Source: Rhizobium esperanzae | Lineage (GTDB): Bacteria; Pseudomonadota; Alphaproteobacteria; Rhizobiales; Rhizobiaceae | Length of the DNA: 64,000 nucleotides | Assembly (NCBI RefSeq): GCF_002204185.1 | Contig: NZ_MXPU01000014.1 | Span: 62,001-126,000, forward strand | Direction: 5' to 3' | Part shown: piece after piece, positions 1 through 7,589 of the stretch | Layout of the letters: each line of letters begins with the position of its first letter | How positions within the stretch are numbered: the first letter of the stretch is position 1 | Notes under the pieces: generated by a model | Seen by the model: the letters and a program-made list of their open reading frames with translations, nothing else | What the model was told of the DNA's origin: nothing | The model's database searches: none | Translations under genes and position numbers: made by a program

Positions 1-420
1 GCGCTGAAATCCATGTTTAAGCGCGAAGTGGATCGTCTGCGCATCAAGATCGGCAGCCCGTCGAACAGGATCACCTCACTGTCGGGCGGCAACCAGCAGA
101 AGGTGCTTATCGGGCGCGCCTTCGCAAACGATCCCCAAGTCATCCTCCTGAATGACCCCGCGCGCGGTGTCGATCTCGGCACTAAGCGTGACCTCTACCG
201 GGAGTTACGTCTGTTCGCTGAAAAAGGCGGCAGTGTCATCTACGTCTCGAGTGAGATCGAGGAGTTCATCGGGTTTGCCGATCGCGTCGACGTGTTCTTC
301 GGGGGAACGTTGTTTCGATCCCTGACCGGCGAGGAAATCGCCGAGGCACCAATCCTCGCCGCTATGTTCGGGAAAGCCCGGGACGCTTCCGTTGATTTCG
401 ATCTGGAAAGGACCGCATGA
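1..420 (+). CDS. Sugar ABC transporter ATP-binding protein, C-terminal part (gene starts before the window)
   Basis: This is the last 139 residues of a two-domain, ribose/galactose-type ABC ATPase; the frame is open from base 1. It carries the second nucleotide-binding domain with the signature LSGGNQQKVLIGRAFANDP and a switch region ending RGVDLGTKRDLYREL. The Walker B region reads VILLNDPARGVD where the family normally has LDEPTRGVD, so both acidic positions are altered. The protein closely matches the C-terminus of the complete ATPase at 30419-31978, including that change. The next permease starts inside its stop codon (ATGA), so it heads a transport operon. It should sit on the cytoplasmic face and power import with the two permeases that follow. 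The matching binding protein is probably upstream of the window. Confidence 0.92.
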   Translation, partial: ALKSMFKREVDRLRIKIGSPSNRITSLSGGNQQKVLIGRAFANDPQVILLNDPARGVDLGTKRDLYRELRLFAEKGGSVIYVSSEIEEFIGFADRVDVFFGGTLFRSLTGEEIAEAPILAAMFGKARDASVDFDLERTA

Positions 421-1391
421 TGTCCGTAACCGCTTTCCGTCAAGTCACGCAGGACCGCTCGTTGTTCGTTCCGGCCGGGCTTTTCCTCGTCCTCCTTTGC
501 GCTGTCGCCTTCCGGGGCCAGGGTCTGTTCACGAACAATGGTCTGGCCGGAGCCATTCTGGTTGCAACGCCGCTGATCCTGACCACGCTCGCGATAACAC
601 CGATCGTCATGGCGGGCCGCGGAGCGGTGGACCTTTCCGTGGGCCCGCTCATGGGCTTCGTCAACGTCACGCTCATTACGTGGCTGGTCGGCAACGGCAT
701 CACGCACCCGTTGGCCATCATTGCCTGGGCGGTGGGATTGGGAGCAGCGTTCCAGCTGGTGCAAGCACTTGTGATCATCTATGTGCGCGTCGCGCCCATC
801 ATCGTCACGCTCTCCGGTTTCCTCGTTCTGTCGGGCGTCAACCTGATGGTCATGTCGCGTCCCGGCGGTGTCGCTCCAGACTGGATGCTAAGCTGGGGCG
901 CGGGAACGAGCATATTTTCGCCTGTCCTGTTGCTTCTGCTCGGCGCTTTCGCAATCTGGGGCGTCCTGAGGGGCACGATGTTTTACCGCAACCTGCGGAT
1001 GACAGGCGCTGACGAGCGGATGGCCTATACCAGCGGTGTGCAGGTCGACGTCGTGCGCATCATCGCCCATACGGTCGGCGGCGTTTTTGCCGGGCTGGCC
1101 GCATTGAGCTACACCGCGCTGATCTCATCCGGCGACCCGACCCAGGGCAGCACCTACACGCTGCAAGCGGTGACGGCGCTGGTCCTTGGCGGAGCTAGTC
1201 TCTCCGGGGGCCGCGGCGGTGCGCTCGGCTCGACGCTCGGCGCGATCAACATGTTCCTCATCTCGTATCTTCTGTCCACTTTCAACTTCGGGACGGTTTC
1301 CGGCTTCGTCACGCAAATGGCCTTTGGCCTGATCCTCGTTGGGTCACTTCTCGTGAACGTCTTCGTCATCAGCCGCCGCACTGTCGCGTGA
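417..1391 (+). CDS. Sugar ABC transporter permease (RbsC-like), first of two
   Basis: A very hydrophobic protein of about 324 residues with eight or more membrane segments, belonging to the RbsC/BPD_transp_2 permease family for import of sugars and related polyols. The conserved loops PIVMAGRGAVDLSVGPLMG and ALVLGGASLSGGRGGALG near the C-terminus are typical. The start overlaps the ATPase stop by four bases, and ATG at 420 is an equally possible start. Most positions match the permease at 29451-30419 when the two are compared by eye, so the two ABC systems are paralogues. A second permease follows with overlap, so the channel is expected to be a heterodimer. Confidence 0.93.
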   Translation: MMSVTAFRQVTQDRSLFVPAGLFLVLLCAVAFRGQGLFTNNGLAGAILVATPLILTTLAITPIVMAGRGAVDLSVGPLMGFVNVTLITWLVGNGITHPLAIIAWAVGLGAAFQLVQALVIIYVRVAPIIVTLSGFLVLSGVNLMVMSRPGGVAPDWMLSWGAGTSIFSPVLLLLLGAFAIWGVLRGTMFYRNLRMTGADERMAYTSGVQVDVVRIIAHTVGGVFAGLAALSYTALISSGDPTQGSTYTLQAVTALVLGGASLSGGRGGALGSTLGAINMFLISYLLSTFNFGTVSGFVTQMAFGLILVGSLLVNVFVISRRTVA

Positions 1392-1402
1392 GGAGTAAGG
1401 AA

Positions 1403-2422
1403 ATGATCTCCACTGTCTTGAACACAGAAATCGGCGCGACCCGTGGCGCCAGCCCTTTGCGCAAGCACAAGAGTATTTCGATCGGCTTCTGTCTCCTTGC
1501 GTGTCTGCTCATTCTTGGAGCCCTGCTCGTGCCGGGCTTCGTGTCGCCGCAGAACGCGCGATCGATCCTCCTTCTCGCCGCCTTCCTTGGGCTGGCGTCT
1601 GTTGGGCAGACGCTCTGCGCGCTCGTTGGAGCGCTGGATCTTTCCATCCCATACATCATCGGTGGCGCCAATATCCTGCTTCCAAGCCTCATGGTGGCGG
1701 GTCTTCCCGCCCCCGTCGCCATGATCGTCGTGCTTCTCCTTGGCATTTTGGTCGGGGCTTGCAACGGCGCCCTCAGCTTCCGGCTGCAGGGTCAGGCGCT
1801 GATCATGTCGCTCGGTCTTGGTTTTGCCGCCGTCGGGGCGGTCCAGATCTACACCTCGCTCGGATCGCAGTTCGGCGGTACCGTCTTTGCGCCCGTCCCC
1901 GGATGGCTTCGCAACCTTTCGGCGTTCAATGGCAGGTTCTTCGGTCTGCCGTTTCCACCGGTTATCGTCATATGGGCTTTCATCGCCGTCGCTCTGGGCT
2001 GGATAATGCACAACACCTGGTTTGGCCGGAGCCTCTATGCTGTTGGCGGGAGCCGCACGGCCGCCGCCCGCCTCGGAATCTCGGAATTCAAGATCTGGAC
2101 AGTGATTCACAGCGTCAGCGGGGCGATGTCGGCACTCACCGGAATGCTGCTCCTCGGTTTCTCCGGCGGCGGTTTTGTCGGGGTCGGTGATCCCTATCTG
2201 TTCACCACCGTGGCGGCGGTCGTTATCGGCGGAACGTCTCTTCTAGGCGGTGCCGGCGGGTATGGAGCGACGGTCCTCGGCGTCCTCGTCCTTACTGTCC
2301 TGACCTCGCTTCTCGTCGGCCTGGGGCTCAGTTTCCCGGCACAACAGGCCGTCGTAGGGCTGCTGATCGTCCCCATGGTCGCGATCTACGCCCGCTCACC
2401 ACACATCCGTAATCAGATTTGA
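1403..2422 (+). CDS. Sugar ABC transporter permease (RbsC-like), second of two
   Basis: An RbsC-family inner-membrane permease of 339 residues. ATG at 1403 is preferred because a GGAGTAAGG Shine-Dalgarno sequence lies just upstream; a GTG at 1388 overlapping the previous stop would add five residues. Family hallmarks are ALVGALDLSIPYIIGGANI in the N-terminal third and VVIGGTSLLGGAGGYGATV near the end. It is a close paralogue of the permease at 28422-29438; both end in SPHIRNQI or TPHIRNQI. It pairs with the preceding permease and the partial ATPase. The dehydrogenase at 2446 follows at once, so import and oxidation are probably co-transcribed. Confidence 0.93.
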   Translation: MISTVLNTEIGATRGASPLRKHKSISIGFCLLACLLILGALLVPGFVSPQNARSILLLAAFLGLASVGQTLCALVGALDLSIPYIIGGANILLPSLMVAGLPAPVAMIVVLLLGILVGACNGALSFRLQGQALIMSLGLGFAAVGAVQIYTSLGSQFGGTVFAPVPGWLRNLSAFNGRFFGLPFPPVIVIWAFIAVALGWIMHNTWFGRSLYAVGGSRTAAARLGISEFKIWTVIHSVSGAMSALTGMLLLGFSGGGFVGVGDPYLFTTVAAVVIGGTSLLGGAGGYGATVLGVLVLTVLTSLLVGLGLSFPAQQAVVGLLIVPMVAIYARSPHIRNQI

Positions 2423-2445
2423 ACGTTGCATCGAAAGGAATACCA

Positions 2446-3933
2446 ATGGCTATCTCCACCGCTCTACTGGATCGCCTGAAAGACCCCTCCCTGGTACGCG
2501 AGGAAATGCTGGTAGGAGGCGACTGGCGAAAAGAGGGCGCGAGCGGCAAGACGATCCAGGTCCACAATCCCTCGACCGGGGACGTGATTGCGAGCCTCCC
2601 GAGCGCAGGACTCCAGGACGTCCGCGAAGCCATCGACGTCGCCAAACTCGCCCAGAAAAAGTGGGCCGCACGATCGGGCAAGGAACGTGCCGGCGTCATG
2701 CGGAAGTTCTTCGACCTCGTCACGGCCAACACCGAGGACCTCGCGATCATCCTGACGTCCGAGATGGGCAAGCCTCTAGCCGAGGCACGCGGAGAGGTCG
2801 CCTACGGCGCTTCCTACATTGAATGGTTCGGGGAAGAAGCCAAGCGCGTTTACGGCGACACCATTCCGGGGCATCAGGCCGACAAGCGCCTGATAGTCAT
2901 CAAACAGCCCGTCGGCGTGGTGGCGGCCATCGCGCCCTGGAACTTTCCTTCCGCCATGGTCTGCCGCAAGATCGCCCCGGCGCTGGCATCCGGCTGCGCC
3001 ATCATCTTCAAGCCGGCCGCCGAAACCCCATTGTCGGCCCTTGCTCTTGCCATACTCGCTGAGCGCGCGGGAATACCCGGCGGCCTGTTCAGCGTCCTGC
3101 CGACAGACAACGCCCGGATGTTCGGTGAAGAAGTCTGCTCGAACCCCGTCGTCAAGAAGCTGACCTTCACAGGGTCTACCGAGGTCGGCCGCATCCTGAT
3201 GGCGCAGGGCGCACAAAAGATCATGAAGCTCAGCCTCGAACTCGGCGGCAACGCTCCCTTCATCGTCTTCGACGATGCCGACCTCGACGAGGCCGTGGAA
3301 GGAGCGATGCTGTCCAAGTTCCGCAATGCCGGCCAGACCTGCGTTTGCGCCAACCGTCTCTACGTCCAGAGCGGGGTCTACGACCGCTTCATAGAGAAAC
3401 TCGCGGCGCGGGTTTCCGCGCTCAAGGTCCTTGACGGGTTCGAGGATGGAGCCACCATCGGTCCGCTGATCAACGACGATGCGGTGGCGAAGCTCTATAG
3501 TCACATCGATGACGCGGTCGGTAAGGGTGCGAAGATCGTTGTGGGCGGCGCAAGGGACGAGCGTGGTGGCACCTTCGTCCAGCCGACGCTTCTCTCGGAA
3601 GCCACGAAGGAAATGAAGGTCGCACGAGAGGAGACCTTTGCGCCGCTCGCTCCTGTCTTCAGGTTCAAAACGACGGAAGAGGTCATTGAACTGGCCAACG
3701 ACACAGAGTTCGGTCTCGCCGCCTACTTCTACGCCAACGACCTTCGAAACGTCTGGAAGGTTACGGAGGCCCTGGAGTACGGGATGGTCGGCGTCAACAC
3801 GGGCCTGATCTCCACGGAGGTTGCACCGTTCGGCGGCGTCAAGCAGTCGGGGTTCGGCCGCGAGGGCTCGAAATACGGCATGGATGACTTCCTTTCCATG
3901 AAATACGTCTGCATGGGCGGCATACAGTCATAG
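2446..3933 (+). CDS. NAD(P)-dependent aldehyde dehydrogenase, succinate-semialdehyde dehydrogenase type
   Basis: A full-length class I aldehyde dehydrogenase of 495 residues. The catalytic glutamate lies in LELGGNAPF (about E265) and the nucleophilic cysteine in NAGQTCVCANR (about C299). IAPWNFPSAM and FTGSTEVGR form the cofactor site. The GabD-like C-terminus includes PFGGVKQSGFGREGSKYG. ATG at 2446 follows GAAAGGAAT; a TTG at 2419 overlapping the permease stop is less likely. GabD-type enzymes oxidise succinate semialdehyde and similar short omega-oxo acids to diacids. Its place behind an ABC importer, with alcohol dehydrogenases nearby, suggests it finishes oxidation of the imported compound. 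The true substrate could be another semialdehyde. Confidence 0.9.
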   Translation: MAISTALLDRLKDPSLVREEMLVGGDWRKEGASGKTIQVHNPSTGDVIASLPSAGLQDVREAIDVAKLAQKKWAARSGKERAGVMRKFFDLVTANTEDLAIILTSEMGKPLAEARGEVAYGASYIEWFGEEAKRVYGDTIPGHQADKRLIVIKQPVGVVAAIAPWNFPSAMVCRKIAPALASGCAIIFKPAAETPLSALALAILAERAGIPGGLFSVLPTDNARMFGEEVCSNPVVKKLTFTGSTEVGRILMAQGAQKIMKLSLELGGNAPFIVFDDADLDEAVEGAMLSKFRNAGQTCVCANRLYVQSGVYDRFIEKLAARVSALKVLDGFEDGATIGPLINDDAVAKLYSHIDDAVGKGAKIVVGGARDERGGTFVQPTLLSEATKEMKVAREETFAPLAPVFRFKTTEEVIELANDTEFGLAAYFYANDLRNVWKVTEALEYGMVGVNTGLISTEVAPFGGVKQSGFGREGSKYGMDDFLSMKYVCMGGIQS

Positions 3934-3940
3934 TCCAACG

Positions 3941-3972
3941 GCTGGTGGTGGGTCTTAAGGCTCGCCACCAGC
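3941..3972 (+). terminator. Candidate transcription terminator after the dehydrogenase
   Basis: GCTGGTGG and CCACCAGC form a perfect 8-bp stem around a 16-base loop, starting a few bases after the stop codon of the aldehyde dehydrogenase. Only a short AAGGTTTG follows, so a classical U-tract is missing. It is a plausible weak or factor-assisted terminator for the first transport operon. Confidence 0.45.
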
Positions 3973-3999
3973 AAGGTTTGAGCTCGTCACGGAAGCCCG

Positions 4000-4200
4000 A
4001 TGACACATTCTGCAGAAGGCGGGGAGAGTCTTGGTCAAGACCGCGCCGACAGCCTTCAAAACGAGGCGGCCGACCGCGAGCAGGACCCGGCCGATCACGC
4101 TGCCCAGGCGAACGTCGAGGGCAGAACGGCAATGGAACGTCGGAACGTGCGGAGAGAGGCAGGGGCGAGACTCGCCTTTGTCGTGGGTCTGTCTGCTTAA
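4000..4200 (+). CDS. Possible small hydrophilic protein
   Basis: An open frame of 66 residues, preceded by GGAAG four bases before its ATG. No family is recognised. It is worth recording because its second half, DPADHAAQANVEGRT, resembles DALDDAARASVEGQT in the small frame at 13992-14177, which likewise lies just downstream of a dehydrogenase operon in this window. The shared pattern is D-x-x-D-x-A-A-[QR]-A-[NS]-V-E-G-[QR]-T. Either both are members of an uncharacterised small-protein family, or both are remnants of one larger gene. The remaining sequence is charged and without membrane segments. Confidence 0.35.
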   Translation: MTHSAEGGESLGQDRADSLQNEAADREQDPADHAAQANVEGRTAMERRNVRREAGARLAFVVGLSA

Positions 4201-4672
4201 GGCTTCCGTTGGCCGAACGCCTGATGACCCATCTCGAAAGTTTCGTTGGTATTTTTCGACGGGACGGAGAAAGCGCGCCACCGGCCACTCGCTGGCAAGA
4301 TCATCGCCGATTGTCTGGCATTTTGCTAGTGGCACGTCGACGCAAGGCGCACGTGTCGGGGGACGCTCGGCCTGCCGGCCCGAGTGCTCTTATGGCCCAA
4401 GGGCAGCATCAGTTGAATGACGTGCGGTCGTCAACTGCCGCAAGGCCTTGATGAGGGGGTCACGGATCGCCGAGAAATTGCGCCGTCGCAGACTAATATT
4501 TTGACCTGGAAGAGCCCACTACCGTTACCGCGACCTGGTCGCGTTGCAATGATGAAACGGGGTTGCGCCTCACACCTGCGTTCCAGAGTGTCCGGGCGAG
4601 ACCGTGACGACCACGGCCCCGCCGGACGTTGCCTTGGGAGGCTGACTTCTGGACAATGTTCGTGACGAGAGC
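4201..4672. other. Intergenic stretch without a recognised gene
   Basis: This lies between the small frame at 4000-4200 and the convergent alcohol dehydrogenase at 4673. Frames on both strands are open only over short distances and give no recognisable motif. A partial copy of the regional operator core (GATTGTCTGGCA, about 4309-4320) is present, but no gene starts nearby. The stretch is probably decayed coding DNA. Confidence 0.5.
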
Positions 4673-5779
4673 TTAGTGCTTCATGCGCAGTATTGGCTTG
4701 ATGACCTTGCCGCTCTCGGAATCGGCCATTGCCTCGTTGATCTGGTTGAGATCGTAGAACTGGACGAGCTTGTCGAACGGGAACCGTCCCTGCTGCCAGT
4801 ATTCGATGAGCTCGGGTATGAATTTGGAGGGAATGCTCTGGCCTTCGACCACACCGACGAGCGTACGGCCGAACAGAAAGTTGCCGATATCGACGATCCC
4901 TTCCGTTCCGAGCGCGGACGATCCGACCAGTCCACAGGTTCCTGGGGTGCCGAGGCAATCGACCGCCTGGCGAAACACCTTCGGCGAGCTCGTGCATTCG
5001 AGACTGAAGTCTGCGCCTTCGGGAATGATTTCCCTGATCGCCTTGACGCTATCCCTATTGCGGGCGTTTATGATGTGGGTTGCACCCAGTTCAATCGCCA
5101 GTTCGAGACGTTCATCGTTAAGGTCGATCACGATAATGGTCGAGCATCCGGCAATCTTCGCCGCCATGACGGCTGCCATGCCGACCGCACCCGCGCCGAA
5201 CACTGCAATGGAAGATCCCGGTTGGGGCTTGAGGCAGTTGAGAACCGCTCCGGCGCCAGTTTGCAGCCCGCAGCCCAGCGGTCCCATGAGTTCGAGGGGA
5301 ACATCTTTGGAAACCTTGACCGCATTGCGCTCGCTGGCGATGGCATAGGTGGCGAAAGAAGACTGCTCGAAGAAGCACCCGCTGATCTGGGTACCGTGTG
5401 AATCATGTAGCGGGCAACTGCCATCCGGCCGGGTGCCACGGAAATTTCTGCCAAAAAAGTCTTCACAATAATAAGGCGTGCCTCCCCGGCACTTCTCGCA
5501 TTTCCCGCAATATGCGTAGCTTAGAGCCACGTGGTCGCCGGGCGAAAGCTCTTTTACATCGGCCCCGACCACTTCCACGACGCCGGAGCCTTCATGGCCG
5601 AGAACCACGGGCTGCGGTACGTCATATCCTTGGTCGCGAACAACCATGTCGGTGTGGCAGACACCGCTCGCCACGATCCGGACGAGGATTTCGTCGGGGC
5701 GAGGTTGATCGATACCGATGCACTCCAGAACAAGAGGCTTTGCCTTTTCGCGCGAAATTGCAGCGTATGCTTCTTTCAT
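4673..5779 (-). CDS. Zinc-dependent alcohol dehydrogenase, aryl-alcohol dehydrogenase-like
   Basis: A 368-residue medium-chain dehydrogenase. Catalytic zinc ligands are visible as C41 in GVCHTD and H62-E63 in GHEG; the structural zinc site is C91-x2-C94-x2-C97-x7-C105. The Rossmann fingerprint is FGAGAVGMAAV, followed by an acidic residue in VIDLNDERL that favours NAD. The long insert after the structural zinc site (FFGRNFRGTRPDGS) and the C-terminal KVIKPILRM are typical of the benzyl-alcohol/aryl-alcohol branch. A paralogue with the same layout lies at 11134-12285. The gene diverges from the ABC operon at 6446, and an operator-like site lies 53-71 bp upstream of its start. The likely role is oxidation of a primary alcohol intermediate, feeding the aldehyde dehydrogenase. 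Confidence 0.9.
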   Translation of the reverse strand: MKEAYAAISREKAKPLVLECIGIDQPRPDEILVRIVASGVCHTDMVVRDQGYDVPQPVVLGHEGSGVVEVVGADVKELSPGDHVALSYAYCGKCEKCRGGTPYYCEDFFGRNFRGTRPDGSCPLHDSHGTQISGCFFEQSSFATYAIASERNAVKVSKDVPLELMGPLGCGLQTGAGAVLNCLKPQPGSSIAVFGAGAVGMAAVMAAKIAGCSTIIVIDLNDERLELAIELGATHIINARNRDSVKAIREIIPEGADFSLECTSSPKVFRQAVDCLGTPGTCGLVGSSALGTEGIVDIGNFLFGRTLVGVVEGQSIPSKFIPELIEYWQQGRFPFDKLVQFYDLNQINEAMADSESGKVIKPILRMKH

Positions 5780-5831
5780 AAAATGACTCCATCAGTGCGC
5801 CCTCGGCCGGTAGGTGACACTTGTAGGCGTT

Positions 5832-5850
5832 CGCAGACAATCAGTCAATT
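5832..5850 (-). promoter_or_regulatory. Operator-like site upstream of the alcohol dehydrogenase
   Basis: On the minus strand it reads AATTGACTGATTGTCTGCG. This matches the left half and centre of the regional operator, TTGACAGATTGTCTGC, with one mismatch. It begins 53 bases before the alcohol dehydrogenase start at 5779, a position where a repressor would overlap the promoter. The right half-site is not conserved. Confidence 0.6.
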
Positions 5851-6005
5851 ATCTTCAGTGAACCAAAATGCTCGCTGAGGCCATCCCAGCGCGCTACACG
5901 GACATGTAAAGAACAAAATCAATGTAATATCAATTGCTTCCTCAGGGCATTCGGCCGATCTAGATCTTGGTCCGAATTGTTGGCTGTCTTAAAACTGGAA
6001 TTCGC

Positions 6006-6026
6006 TTGACAGATTGACTGATTCAG
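6006..6026 (+). promoter_or_regulatory. Weak operator-like site between divergent genes
   Basis: TTGACAGATTGACTGATTC keeps the TTGACAGATTG half-site exactly and departs at the centre. It lies in the divergent interval between the alcohol dehydrogenase and the ABC operon, between two better sites. It could be a secondary binding site, or simply a TTGACA-containing promoter element. Confidence 0.35.
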
Positions 6027-6055
6027 AAGTGGCGTTCATCGAACGCGCCGGCTGA

Positions 6056-6244
6056 CGGTGGTGCCCGCATTTCCTGCCTCGCGGCCTCGCTTTCCGGGTG
6101 ATGGTAGCGATTATGGCTCCCAACTTCCTTTTTATGAACCTCGCCGGCGAGGCGCGGTCTCCTCTGGTTCCTGTTGGCGTGCTCGTGGGTGAGGTGACGG
6201 GCGGCTGCTTTGTCTTATTGCTATATCGAACCAAGCAGCAATAA
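6056..6244 (+). pseudogene. Possible remnant of the C-terminus of a FecCD-type iron-siderophore permease
   Basis: One frame is open from 6056 to the TAA at 6242-6244 and ends with PVGVLVGEVTGGCFVLLLYR. FecCD permeases end in a very similar way: a proline-valine-glycine-valine turn followed by a final membrane segment ending in an aliphatic-arginine tail. The segment begins with RWCPHFLPRG directly after an in-frame stop and has no start signal of its own. It looks like a truncated fossil, not a small gene, and it fills much of the long leader before the ABC operon. The match is by eye and modest. Confidence 0.38.
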
Positions 6245-6310
6245 AAGAATAAAAAAATCAGTATGATAACACAGAAGACACGTCAAAAAGCTGAAATTCA
6301 ATATAGTTTA

Positions 6311-6330
6311 TTGACAGATTGTCTGCTTAT
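6311..6330 (+). promoter_or_regulatory. Operator and putative promoter of the second ABC transporter operon
   Basis: TTGACAGATTGTCTGCTTAT is a near-exact copy of the regional operator's left arm and centre. Its TTGACA is also a perfect -35 hexamer, and CATAAT follows 15 bases later as a possible -10. Transcription from here would give a leader of roughly 100 bases before the binding-protein gene at 6446. A repressor bound at this site would block RNA polymerase directly. Confidence 0.65.
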
Positions 6331-6445
6331 TCATAATGATGCGATCTGCCGTTTGTGGGGAGAATTCAGCGATGTCTGGAGGATAGCGGCGCTCCAGATC
6401 GCAGACAAAATGACCACGTTGGGTGGCAAGAGGAGGAGAGTTTCG

Positions 6446-7534
6446 ATGAAAAGACGTACATTCCTACAGACGGGCAGTGCCTTGATTGCAGCTGGCGCGT
6501 TCGGAATACCGGGCATCCTGCGGGCAGAGGATACGATCACCCTGCTGCCCGACACTTGGCCGTCCGAAGGGGAAAACCCCGTCGTCGACGCTGGTAAGTT
6601 TGCCAAGTCAGGTCCCTGGAAGATTGGTCACAGCCACTATGGCCTGGCCGGTTCGACGCACACCTATCAAACCGCATTCGAGGCCGAATACGAAATCAGC
6701 AGGAACAAGGCCCGTGTCGGCGACTATCAATTCCGAAGCGCCGACCTCAACGCCTCAAAACAGGTCGCCGACATCGAGGATCTGATCGCACAAAAGGTAG
6801 ATGCAATCATCATTGCGCCGCTTACGACAGGCTCGGCCGTGGAAGGCATCAGGAAGGCGAAGGCTGCCGGCATTCCGACGGTCGTCTATCTCGGTCGCGT
6901 CGACACCGACGAATTCACGGTGCAGGTCCAAGGCGACGACTTCTACTTTGGCCGGGTGATGGCGCAGTTCCTGGTCGATAAGCTCGGCAACAAGGGAAAA
7001 GTGTGGGTGCTGCGTGGCGTCGCCGGACATCCGATCGATGCTGATCGTTACGCCGGGGCGATCGAAGTCTTCAGCAAGTCCGGTCTCCAAATCACCTCAA
7101 CCCAGCACGGCAGCTGGTCCTACGAGGACTCAAAGAAGATAGCCGAAAGCCTCTATCTGTCTGATCCGGATGTCGCCGGGGTCTGGACTGACGGCGCGAA
7201 CATGTCGCTCGGGGTCTTGGACGCGCTGCAGGAAGCCGGGGCTTCCACCATTCCACCGATCACGGGAGAAGCGCTCAACGGTTGGATGCGTCGTTGGAAT
7301 GACGAAAAGCTCTCTTCGATTGGGCCCATTTGCCCTCCGGCTCTTTCGACGGCAGCCCTGCGTGCGGCCTTCGCGCTTCTCGAAGGCAAGCCGATCCAGC
7401 GCAACTGGACCAACCGGCCCAAGCCGATCGTCGACGACAATCTTGCACAGTTTTACCGCTCCGATCTCACGGACGCTTACTGGGCTCCGACAGAAATGCC
7501 GAATGAGAAGCTCCTCGAGTACTTCAAGGCCTGA
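6446..7534 (+). CDS. Periplasmic sugar-binding protein of an ABC importer, Tat-type signal
   Basis: A 362-residue Peripla_BP_4/RbsB-like binding protein. ATG at 6446 is chosen because AGGAGGAGAG precedes it and because it places a twin-arginine signal at the very N-terminus: KRRTFLQTG followed by a hydrophobic stretch ending near ILRAED. The mature part shows IIAPLTTGSAVEGIRKAKAAG, the hinge-side pattern of sugar-binding proteins, and a ligand-pocket DRYAGA motif. Most sugar-binding proteins use the Sec route, so a Tat signal is unusual and may mean cytoplasmic folding. It is first in an operon with the ATPase at 7590 and two permeases. It is only distantly similar to the binding proteins at 18130 and 34211. 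Confidence 0.9.
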   Translation: MKRRTFLQTGSALIAAGAFGIPGILRAEDTITLLPDTWPSEGENPVVDAGKFAKSGPWKIGHSHYGLAGSTHTYQTAFEAEYEISRNKARVGDYQFRSADLNASKQVADIEDLIAQKVDAIIIAPLTTGSAVEGIRKAKAAGIPTVVYLGRVDTDEFTVQVQGDDFYFGRVMAQFLVDKLGNKGKVWVLRGVAGHPIDADRYAGAIEVFSKSGLQITSTQHGSWSYEDSKKIAESLYLSDPDVAGVWTDGANMSLGVLDALQEAGASTIPPITGEALNGWMRRWNDEKLSSIGPICPPALSTAALRAAFALLEGKPIQRNWTNRPKPIVDDNLAQFYRSDLTDAYWAPTEMPNEKLLEYFKA

Positions 7535-7589
7535 CGCATGGAGGGCGCGGACAAGCGCGCCCTCTTCACCCTCGCAGATGGAAGTGTTC

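Noticed and set aside
4309..4320. GATTGTCTGGCA in the intergenic stretch after the aldehyde dehydrogenase
   Set aside because: Only nine core bases match, neither arm is present, and there is no downstream gene within a sensible distance.
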